10,241 nt of DNA from JAZDJJ01 sp043804035 (GTDB taxonomy: Bacteria; Bacteroidota; Bacteroidia; Palsa-948), in NCBI GenBank assembly GCA_043804035.1, contig JAZDJJ010000100.1, positions 1 through 10,241 of the forward strand. The letters are read 5' to 3'. Of this stretch, positions 1-6,211 are shown one piece after another (position 1 is the first letter of the stretch; each line of letters begins with the position of its first letter). Position numbers and translations under genes: made by a program. The notes below the pieces were generated by a model. It made no database searches, was not told the origin of the DNA, and saw only the letters and a program-made list of their open reading frames with translations.

Positions 1-22
1 TTTGTATTTTAAGAACTGCCCT
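1..22. repeat. Left outer direct repeat of the restriction-modification island
   Basis: This stretch matches 6112-6133 at 20 of 22 positions in the same orientation. The shared core AGAACTGCCCT (12-22) is identical, and the mismatches are at 5 and 11. Similarity stops after 22. The window begins at base 1, so the left copy may extend further upstream. The two copies bracket the regulator, Mod and Res genes and the attC-like site, so they are candidates for island ends or a target duplication. The role is inferred; the match itself is seen. Confidence 0.6.
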
Positions 23-64
23 TAAATTAAAAATATGAGAAATAAAACAGGGCAAATAAAAAAC

Positions 65-110
65 AAAACTGTACAAAGCCTATCAGATTTGGGTGGCTTT
101 GTACGGTTTT
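65..110 (+). terminator. Strong hairpin with T-run, probable intrinsic terminator
   Basis: Arms 65-80 and 95-110 pair over 16 positions, with one T-G wobble (70/105), around a 14-base loop. The right arm ends GGTTTTT and an A/T-rich stretch follows. The left arm is preceded by A-runs, so the structure could work in both directions. It would end transcription entering from the left and insulate the regulator promoter at 355. It also sits just before the left GTTAT repeat, where an integron site would have its palindrome, but no R''-like core is seen on its left. Confidence 0.7.
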
Positions 111-137
111 TAAAATAAAAACCCTTTATATAAACGA

Positions 138-170
138 GTTATTTGCAAGCGTAAAAAGACATAAACGACA
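138..170 (+). repeat. Left inner direct repeat, R'-core-like (GTTATTTGCAAG)
   Basis: This segment aligns with 5947-5980. Both start GTTAT, then share GCAAG, TA, GACATA and CGA in the same order, with a 2-base length difference in the middle. The right copy follows a palindrome that looks like an integron attC site, where GTT is the recombination core. The left copy could therefore mark the other boundary of a cassette-like unit of about 5.8 kb. Sequence similarity is seen; the recombination role is inferred. Confidence 0.5.
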
Positions 171-354
171 GTAGAGAATTGAAAGTAAACCATTGTGAAA
201 AACAGACAAAGAAATATTAATGGGACATAGAATCAGCCGACACTTATTGCCTACCCTTCTGTATTTTTTATTTTCCCCACCGCACTATAAGAAGATTAAA
301 AGGAATTTGATTGTTTTTTATCTTACAAAATGAGATACAAATAAAAATAAAATC
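171..354 (+). other. Non-coding leader between the left repeats and the regulator promoter
   Basis: No ORF or RNA gene is recognisable here. The only structure noted is a short inverted repeat, TATCT (319-323) and AGATA (333-337), just upstream of the -7 element. That is a possible but unproven operator for the regulator. Together with 1-170 this makes 385 bases without a gene, holding the outer repeat, the terminator-like hairpin, the inner repeat and this leader. Confidence 0.4.
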
Positions 355-362
355 TATCTTTG
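355..362 (+). promoter_or_regulatory. Bacteroidota-type -7 element (TATCTTTG) for the RM operon
   Basis: TATCTTTG fits TAnnTTTG exactly and lies 23 bases before the regulator ATG, so the leader would be short. No clear TTTG -33 element is at the expected distance. This is the only good promoter seen ahead of the three-gene operon, and it lies inside both repeat pairs, so the island would carry its own promoter. Confidence 0.65.
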
Positions 363-385
363 CAACTTCACATCATTTGAAATAA

Positions 386-595
386 ATGAACAGAATAAAA
401 GAAGTGTTGGACAAAAAAGGCACCAAGCAGACATGGCTTGCTGAACAACTTGGTAAGAGTTACAATATGGTAAATGCTTACGTACAAAACAGACAACAAC
501 CACGAATTGAAGTGCTTTATGAAATCGCTAAAATTCTTGGTGTAAGTATAAAAGAACTATTGATTGACAATGAAATTAAAAAATGTAAGAAATGA
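386..595 (+). CDS. XRE/Cro-type helix-turn-helix regulator of the RM operon
   Basis: The 69-residue protein is almost entirely a Cro/C1-type HTH domain. A first helix is followed by the turn-helix pair around TWLAEQLGKSYNMVNAYV (residues 15-32). Then come the basic NRQQPR stretch and the VLYEIAKILGVSIKELL helix that closes such domains. It has no sensor domain, so it probably binds DNA as a dimer without a ligand. Its stop overlaps the Mod start (ATGA, 592-595), which implies translational coupling. Small XRE proteins next to restriction-modification genes often act as controller (C) proteins, delaying restriction or limiting methylase; that role is inferred here. A possible target is the TATCT/AGATA inverted repeat upstream. 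The start follows a -7 element by 23 bases, and no Shine-Dalgarno site is visible, as is usual in this phylum. Confidence 0.88.
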   Translation: MNRIKEVLDKKGTKQTWLAEQLGKSYNMVNAYVQNRQQPRIEVLYEIAKILGVSIKELLIDNEIKKCKK

Positions 596-2691
596 GTAAA
601 GAACAGAAAGTAACCAACGAAATAAAAGTTCCAAACAAGGACTTGGAAAATTTAAGAAAAATATTTCCGCAGTGCTTTGACAAAGACGGAAATTTTCAAT
701 TAGAGAAATTCAAACTAAACCTGACTGAAAAGGACATTAATTTCTCTACTGAAAGTTATGGTTTGGATTGGCTTGGAAAATCTTATGCCCGACTACTTGC
801 AAGCGACCCTGCATCTACATTGCTAAAAGCAGACGAAGGCCACAATCAAAAAGAAGAAAACAAAAACTCTGAAAACCTTTTGATAAAAGGCGACAATTTG
901 GAAGTGTTGAAACACCTTGCCAACGCCTACTATGAAAAAATAAAAATGATATACATAGACCCACCTTACAATACAGGTAATGATGGATTTATATATCAGG
1001 ACGATAGAAAGTTTACAGTAAAGGAATTACAGCAGTTAATTGGCGTTGATGAAGAAAAAGCCAAACGCATTTTAGATTTCACACAAGCTAAAAGCAACTC
1101 CCACTCCGCTTGGCTTACTTTTATGTATCCACGATTATATTTGGCAAAACAACTACTGTCAGATGATGGTGTCATCTTCATTGCAATTGATGAAAATGAA
1201 ATTGCACAGATACGAATATTATTAGATGAAATTTTTGGTGAAGAGAATTTTGTTGCAACAATAGTATGGAAAGGTGGAAAAAGAAATGCCGCAAAACACA
1301 TTTCAATTTCTCATGAATATATGCTCTTCTATGCAAAGGAATTATCTGTCATTTCAAAAAAAGAAATAAAATGGAAAATTAAAAAGAAAGGGTTGGATGA
1401 AATTTACAAACAGGTAGCAAAACTAAAAAAGATACATGGAGATGATTACCAAAAAATATCAAATAATTTGAAAGATTGGTTTGATAATCTTGCGGAATCT
1501 AATCCAATTAAAGATCACAAGCATTACTGCAAAGTTGATGGAAAAGGAATTTATTTTTACGATAATATTTCAAGAGTTGGAGGCGGTACTTATGATATTA
1601 TAAGCCCTCTCACAGGTAATAAAGTAACTAAGCCATCAAGAGGTTGGGTATTTGGAAAAGAAGAAGATTTTTGGAAAGCGTATAATGAGAGTTTGATAAT
1701 TTTTTCCCCAGATGATAATTTACCAAGTATTAAAAGTTATCTCCATAATAACGAAGAACAGATTTTAGACACAGTATTTTATAAAGATAGAAGAGCAGCA
1801 TCAATCTCATTGCGTCAATTAATAGGGGATGGTATATTTGATTTTCCAAAAGATTTAGATGTTCTTAAAGAATATTTTGGTGCAACCATAAATAAAGATT
1901 CAATTTGCCTTGATTTTTTTGCTGGCTCTGGTACTACAGGTGATGCCATAACTCAACTAAATGCTGAAGATGGCGGAAACCGCAAATATATTTTAGTTCA
2001 AATTCCTGAACCGATAGACCCTAAGAAAGCCAAAGCAGCTTATGATTTTGTAAAAGACGAACTTAAAGCAGAGCCAACAATTTTTGAAATTACCAAAGAG
2101 CGTTTGATTCGTGCTGCGAAAAAAAACAAGAATGAAATCATCGTCAAGAAGATTGCCGAAAAGGAAAATGAAATAAAAGAACTTAATGGTAAATTGGATT
2201 TAGAAGAGAAGGAAGAAAAAATTAAACAACTCAACGGAGAAATTAAATCCCTAAAGAAACAAGACCTTGGTTTTAAAATTTTTGAAACAACACCCATTTG
2301 GGAAGATTATAACTTTGAAGCGGATGAATTGGATAATCAAACGACCTTATTTGATGAAAGCAAATTGACTGAAGATGACATCAAGGCATTGCTCATAACC
2401 TGGAAAACCTATGACGGCATTGCATTGACGGAAGAATTGGAAACTGTTGATTTAGGCGGTTACACCGCCTATTACGGAAACGGGAAATTGTATTTGATGA
2501 ATAAAGCATTTACAACAAACAATTTGAAAACGCTGCTTGAAAAAATTGATTCAGACAAAAGGTTTAATCCAACTTCAATCATCACATTCGGTTATCATTT
2601 TGACAGCAAGAACTTACGAGAGTTGAGTGAGAATGTGAAGTCGTATGCAAACAAGAAAAATATTGACATTGATTTCATAACAAGATATTAG
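592..2691 (+). CDS. mod: Type III restriction-modification DNA methyltransferase (Mod)
   Basis: The 699-residue protein is a beta-class amino-methyltransferase. The catalytic motif DPPYNTG (residues 123-129) comes before the AdoMet-binding FAGSG motif (443-447). LLIKGDNLEVL (100-102 being GDN) precedes the catalytic motif, as in type III Mod proteins. DPPY together with this family points to N6-adenine methylation. Residues of about 225-430 lie between the motifs and would form the target-recognition domain. A charged heptad-like stretch (516-557) predicts a coiled coil, and a C-terminal domain follows. The length is normal for the family. Mod alone methylates one strand of an asymmetric site; with Res it forms the restriction complex. 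The gene overlaps the regulator by 4 bases and is followed by Res after 1 base. Recognition-domain DNA is more AT-rich than the conserved parts. No tandem repeat suggesting phase variation was found. The target sequence cannot be predicted. Confidence 0.94.
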   Translation: MSKEQKVTNEIKVPNKDLENLRKIFPQCFDKDGNFQLEKFKLNLTEKDINFSTESYGLDWLGKSYARLLASDPASTLLKADEGHNQKEENKNSENLLIKGDNLEVLKHLANAYYEKIKMIYIDPPYNTGNDGFIYQDDRKFTVKELQQLIGVDEEKAKRILDFTQAKSNSHSAWLTFMYPRLYLAKQLLSDDGVIFIAIDENEIAQIRILLDEIFGEENFVATIVWKGGKRNAAKHISISHEYMLFYAKELSVISKKEIKWKIKKKGLDEIYKQVAKLKKIHGDDYQKISNNLKDWFDNLAESNPIKDHKHYCKVDGKGIYFYDNISRVGGGTYDIISPLTGNKVTKPSRGWVFGKEEDFWKAYNESLIIFSPDDNLPSIKSYLHNNEEQILDTVFYKDRRAASISLRQLIGDGIFDFPKDLDVLKEYFGATINKDSICLDFFAGSGTTGDAITQLNAEDGGNRKYILVQIPEPIDPKKAKAAYDFVKDELKAEPTIFEITKERLIRAAKKNKNEIIVKKIAEKENEIKELNGKLDLEEKEEKIKQLNGEIKSLKKQDLGFKIFETTPIWEDYNFEADELDNQTTLFDESKLTEDDIKALLITWKTYDGIALTEELETVDLGGYTAYYGNGKLYLMNKAFTTNNLKTLLEKIDSDKRFNPTSIITFGYHFDSKNLRELSENVKSYANKKNIDIDFITRY

Positions 2692-2692
2692 T

Positions 2693-5563
2693 ATGAAAGG
2701 ATTTAATTTTGAGAAGAACTTAAACCATCAATCACAGGCAGTGGAAAGCACTATTGCCGTGTTTGAAAAAATTCCTGTAGTTCTACCAACAGAAGCAGAT
2801 AAAAATTACATCAACGCTGCGTTTGATTTTGCAACAGACAGAAATTATCCTGACAACATAAAAGCAATTCAATATCGCAACAGCGTAGAAGAAAAATTTA
2901 AGAGAGGCAACATCATTGATATAATGATGGAAACAGGAACAGGAAAAACTTATACCTACACCAAAACAATTTTTGAACTCAACAAAGAATACGGCATCTT
3001 CAAATTTATTGTGGTTGTTCCTACCTTGTCAATTAAAGCAGGAACAATTGACTTTCTCAAATCTGACAGCAGTCGCGAACACTTCAAAGAGCAATACGGA
3101 AAAACGCTTCACTTGCACATTGTAGAAAGTCAGAAGAACGGCAAAAGCAAAAAGAGTTTTATTCCACCTGCGGTTACAAGTTTTGTGAATGCAGGAAACT
3201 TTGAGAAGAACAGTATTCAAGTAATGATTATCAATGCTGGAATGATTAATTCCGACACAATGCAGAAAAGTTTTGACAAAGGACTATTTGATAAATACAC
3301 TGTTCCCTTTGATGCTATTGGAGCAACAAAACCCTTTATGATTATTGACGAGCCCCACAAGTTTGGGAAAGGAAATAAATCTTGGGAGAACATTCAAAAG
3401 ATGAAACCTCAATTCATCTTGCGTTATGGCGCAACATTTCAGGAATATGAAAATCTGATTTACACTTTAACAGCAGTTGATTCATTCAACAGAAATTTGG
3501 TAAAAGGAGTAATTGGACACATTACAGAATTTGAAAGCGGCAAAAACGCAATCGTTAGGTTCATTGATTCGAACGGCACAGAAGCCAGTTTTGAGTTAAT
3601 AGAAAACGAAAAGAAAAAAACAGTAACCCTTTCCAAAAAAGAAAGTCTGAAAAAGGTTCATTCTGAAATGACTGACTTAACTATTGAAAATCTAAATAAA
3701 AGCACGGTTGTATTATCCAACGGTTTGGAAATGAAAAAGGGCGACAAAATAAATCCTTATTCATATGCAGAGAAGTTGCAGGAAACGATGATTCAAAAAG
3801 CAATAAAGCATCATTTTGAAATAGAAAAACAGTTGCTTACAAGAGATGTGAAAATTAAACCGCTTACGCTTTTCTTTATTGATAACATTGACGAATACAG
3901 AAATAAAGACGGTTATATCCGCAAAACTATTGAACAATACATTGAAGCAGAAATAAAAGAAATACTGAAAACTGAAAAAGATAGTTTTTATAAATCCTAT
4001 CTTGAAAAAACATTGTTAGACCTATCAATAACCCACGCAGGTTATTTTTCAAAAGACAATACAGAAAAAGACGAAGCCATTGAAAAAGAGATAAACGAAA
4101 TTTTGCACGACAAACAAGCAATGCTTGATTTAGATAATCCAAGACGATTTATTTTTTCAAAATGGACTTTGCGTGAAGGATGGGACAACCCAAATGTTTT
4201 TCAGATTTGCAAACTCCGTAGTAGCGGAAGTGAAATATCAAAATTGCAGGAAGTTGGTCGTGGCTTACGCTTGCCTGTAAATGAATACGGCAATCGTGTG
4301 AAAGACGAACAATTTTATTTGAACTACTTTGTTGACTTTACAGAAAGTGATTTTGTAGATAAACTCGTAAATGAAATCAATGAGAAATCAGGGGCAATTT
4401 CAATTGAAGAAACACCTGAAAAACTTTCTGAAAATATGATTAAGAAAATTTGCGAGTTATATGAAATCAACGAAGATGATTTGATTGATGAACTTGTAGA
4501 TAAAAAAGTAATTAGAGCATCACATAAATTCATAGATGGTGGCTTCTATTATATAAAGCAAAACTATTCACGAATTTTTGAAGGTGTAAATTCAAACAAA
4601 GTCCGCAAAGCAACAGACCCTAAAAAGAAAGTTGTTATTAGAACAGAGAAATATCAAGAACTAAAAGAGCTTTGGGAAAAACTCAACGAAAAAGTGATAC
4701 TTGAATATAAATTTGACAATGAAGTTGCCTTTAAAAAAATATTCACCGATTACCTAAAAGCACAGCAAGGCAATTTTACTGCTGATGGTATCAATGAAAG
4801 AATTTCAAAAATTGAAATAAAAGAAAATAAAGCTGTCGCAAATGAACCCGAATCGGTTTATAGTCGTAAGACTGCGACTATTTCAACAATGAAATACAGT
4901 GATTTTCTGAAAGAACTTTCAAAAATCTTGAACATAAACATTAAAACACTTCATCAGTCAATCATTGATTCAGGCACAGAAATAAATACATATCTGAACA
5001 CGACAACTCTGCGAGTTATCAAACAAAACTTTGACCACTTCCTAATGGCAAACGCAATTGACAAGTTTAGCATTGAATATAAAAAGGTTTCTAACAACAT
5101 ACATCCTACCAAATTGACAGATGAAAAAGGCAATGTATTGAAAGAAATTTCCGCTTCTGATATTGGTATAATGTTTTCAGATGAAGATGTAGCAAAGACC
5201 TACTTTTTTGATGAGTTGTATTATGATTCAGACTTAGAAAAAACAAATATTAAAACCGACATTAAGGAAGTAATTGTGTTTACAAAGATTCCTAAGAACT
5301 CAATCAAAATTCCTGTTGCTGGTGGCAAAAGTTATTCGCCTGACTTTGCCTATGTATTAAAATTCAAAGACGGTGAGCAAAAATTACATTTCATTGTTGA
5401 GACAAAAAATGTTGGAAATGAAAGTGATTTAAGAGAAGAGGAAAAGAGCAAGATAAAACATGCTGAAAAATTCTTTGATGGAAAAGTAAAAATTGAATTC
5501 AGGAAACAGTTTAGCAATAACAAAATTGTTGACTTAATAAAGGAAATTGTAGTTGATGAATAA
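2693..5563 (+). CDS. res: Type III restriction enzyme Res subunit (helicase-nuclease)
   Basis: The 956-residue protein is a superfamily 2 ATPase fused to a nuclease. Walker A is ETGTGKT (residues 80-86), the DEAD-box-like motif II is DEPH (219-222), and the late helicase motifs appear as LREGWDNPN and EVGRGLRLP (520-528). A PD-(D/E)XK nuclease core lies near the C-terminus: P883-D884, then E903-T904-K905. All key residues are present and the length is typical, so it should be active. In type III enzymes Res and Mod form one complex; ATP hydrolysis drives long-range movement, and cutting follows encounter with a second, oppositely oriented unmodified site. The gene starts 1 base after the Mod stop, so it is probably expressed from the same transcript. 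No frameshift is seen. A poorly conserved middle section (about 260-400) separates the two helicase lobes. Confidence 0.94.
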   Translation: MKGFNFEKNLNHQSQAVESTIAVFEKIPVVLPTEADKNYINAAFDFATDRNYPDNIKAIQYRNSVEEKFKRGNIIDIMMETGTGKTYTYTKTIFELNKEYGIFKFIVVVPTLSIKAGTIDFLKSDSSREHFKEQYGKTLHLHIVESQKNGKSKKSFIPPAVTSFVNAGNFEKNSIQVMIINAGMINSDTMQKSFDKGLFDKYTVPFDAIGATKPFMIIDEPHKFGKGNKSWENIQKMKPQFILRYGATFQEYENLIYTLTAVDSFNRNLVKGVIGHITEFESGKNAIVRFIDSNGTEASFELIENEKKKTVTLSKKESLKKVHSEMTDLTIENLNKSTVVLSNGLEMKKGDKINPYSYAEKLQETMIQKAIKHHFEIEKQLLTRDVKIKPLTLFFIDNIDEYRNKDGYIRKTIEQYIEAEIKEILKTEKDSFYKSYLEKTLLDLSITHAGYFSKDNTEKDEAIEKEINEILHDKQAMLDLDNPRRFIFSKWTLREGWDNPNVFQICKLRSSGSEISKLQEVGRGLRLPVNEYGNRVKDEQFYLNYFVDFTESDFVDKLVNEINEKSGAISIEETPEKLSENMIKKICELYEINEDDLIDELVDKKVIRASHKFIDGGFYYIKQNYSRIFEGVNSNKVRKATDPKKKVVIRTEKYQELKELWEKLNEKVILEYKFDNEVAFKKIFTDYLKAQQGNFTADGINERISKIEIKENKAVANEPESVYSRKTATISTMKYSDFLKELSKILNINIKTLHQSIIDSGTEINTYLNTTTLRVIKQNFDHFLMANAIDKFSIEYKKVSNNIHPTKLTDEKGNVLKEISASDIGIMFSDEDVAKTYFFDELYYDSDLEKTNIKTDIKEVIVFTKIPKNSIKIPVAGGKSYSPDFAYVLKFKDGEQKLHFIVETKNVGNESDLREEEKSKIKHAEKFFDGKVKIEFRKQFSNNKIVDLIKEIVVDE

Positions 5564-5820
5564 GTCAATGAAGAAAAGCCAACGCACAGGTGTAAGCACA
5601 TTTGCAAGCCGCACAAGCCCAAGCACAGACCAAAGCCTGCAAAAGAGCTTCCACTTCTCAAACCCAAGAAAAATTGAATTAAAAAAAAATTCCTTCCCTT
5701 CAGAAAATAAAAAATACACAACCGCACAAGCTGACACTGACAGACATAAAAGCATCATGACAATGACACGGAAACTCAATATTGACAATGGTTTTCAAGG
5801 ACAGAAGAAAGAACGCCAGC
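5564..5820. other. Non-coding stretch after Res, probable dispersed repeat
   Basis: An open frame runs over 5553-5975 (140 codons), but its product has no recognisable domain, low-complexity Ser/Thr/Lys/Gln content, and would read straight through the palindrome at 5821-5955. I treat it as spurious. The first 120 bases are built from short CAAGC/GCACA/CCTGCAAA-like units. From memory, similar text recurs in unrelated Bacteroidota genomes near small hypothetical genes, but I cannot verify that here. A run of nine A (5681-5689) lies inside. Confidence 0.4.
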
Positions 5821-5955
5821 TGGTAACAGGCGGTTGCTGTCAGTGGCGGGACAGTGGCTCGTTTGACAGTGATGTGTTTATTGAATCATTTGTTCCTCGT
5901 GGAAAATTCAGTGGTAAAATCGCCACCGAACAGCAACCGCCGAACCGTTATGGGC
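5821..5955 (+). repeat. Imperfect palindrome resembling an integron attC site
   Basis: Arm GGCGGTTGCTGT (5829-5840) is the exact complement of 5930-5941. After an unequal internal bulge (2 versus 3 bases), GTGGCG (5843-5848) pairs with CGCCAC (5921-5926). Outside the stem, TAAC (5824-5827) faces GTTA (5947-5950), like R'' and R' cores. The loop is 72 bases and the total is about 133-135 bases, near the upper end of attC sizes. Bulged bases between paired arms are typical of attC. GTTATGG does not fully match GTTRRRY, and the outer spacers are unequal (1 versus 5 bases), so the identification is tentative. GC is high, about 48% over 5761-6000 by hand count. Confidence 0.45.
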
Positions 5956-5980
5956 AAGTTTATGAAACGACATAGCGAAC
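5947..5980 (+). repeat. Right inner direct repeat, R'-core-like (GTTATGGGCAAG)
   Basis: This is the partner of 138-170. It forms the right end of the attC-like palindrome and runs into the next hairpin. The two copies share GTTAT, GCAAG, TA, GACATA and CGA in register. If the pair marks cassette ends, the unit between them contains the promoter, regulator, Mod, Res and the right palindrome. Confidence 0.5.
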
Positions 5981-6024
5981 ACTCCCCGCTCGCTCGGATT
6001 TAGCGAAGCGTAATCTGAGTGTTC
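5977..6024. repeat. REP-like hairpin with two alternative folds
   Basis: GAACACTC (5977-5984) pairs exactly with GAGTGTTC (6017-6024). Inside, CGCTCGCT (5987-5994) pairs with the two AGCG units (6002-6005, 6007-6010) around one bulged base. A competing stem is CTCGGATT (5993-6000) with AATCTGAG (6012-6019), 8 pairs including one wobble. No T-run follows directly, although TTAATTATTCTTC is A/T-rich. It could end transcription from Res or be a REP-type element. Confidence 0.55.
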
Positions 6025-6031
6025 TTAATTA

Positions 6032-6056
6032 TTCTTCTATAAGTCATTTTTGATTT
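6032..6056 (+). repeat. 25-base intergenic repeat, copy 1
   Basis: It matches 8178-8202 at 23 of 25 positions in the same orientation; mismatches are at 6043 and 6046. Both copies are followed by GTTC within about 8 bases. The first 16 bases are a copy of the wider 16-base motif. It lies between the hairpin at 5977-6024 and the right outer repeat. Confidence 0.6.
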
Positions 6057-6089
6057 TATCCCGTTCTTGTATTGAGATGGTTATTGAGC

Positions 6090-6111
6090 TTGCCGAAATA
6101 TTGCCGAATAT
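6090..6111. repeat. Short tandem duplication of TTGCCGAAATA
   Basis: TTGCCGAAATA (6090-6100) is followed by TTGCCGAATAT (6101-6111), identical over the first 8 bases. The preceding GAGCTTGCCGAA resembles half of a widespread GAGCTTGTCGAA-type intergenic palindrome. It lies directly before the right outer repeat. Confidence 0.45.
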
Positions 6112-6133
6112 TTTGGATTTTTAGAACTGCCCT
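6112..6133. repeat. Right outer direct repeat of the RM island
   Basis: This is the partner of 1-22 (20/22 identical, ending with AGAACTGCCCT). It ends about 80 bases before the stop of the minus-strand lipoprotein gene, so the island lies downstream of that gene and disrupts no coding region visible here. Confidence 0.6.
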
Positions 6134-6181
6134 ACAAAACAATGAAACAATGAAACTGTATATTCTGATTATATTTTTACT

Positions 6182-6197
6182 TTTATGCGTAAGTCAT
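6182..6197 (+). repeat. 16-base motif copy (TGCGTAAGTCAT)
   Basis: TGCGTAAGTCAT (6186-6197) is nearly identical to the copy at 8286-8301; the 16-base match is 14/16. It lies 14 bases beyond the stop of the minus-strand lipoprotein gene. See the MITE-like element at 9873-9970 for the family. Confidence 0.5.
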
Positions 6198-6211
6198 AAA
6201 ATAATTACTTC

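Noticed and set aside
17..54. Inverted repeat TGCCCT/AGGGCA
   Set aside because: Only 6 bases with a 26-base spacer; chance is likely, though it overlaps the outer repeat.
996..1301. Minus-strand open frame inside mod
   Set aside because: A shadow of the methyltransferase reading frame with no domain.
2119..2126. Run of eight A in mod as a phase-variation tract
   Set aside because: It is short, lies in Lys codons of an AT-rich gene, and no longer repeat is present.
5553..5975. 140-codon open frame after Res
   Set aside because: It overlaps the end of res, shows no domain and reads through the palindrome at 5821-5955; the content looks like repeat DNA.
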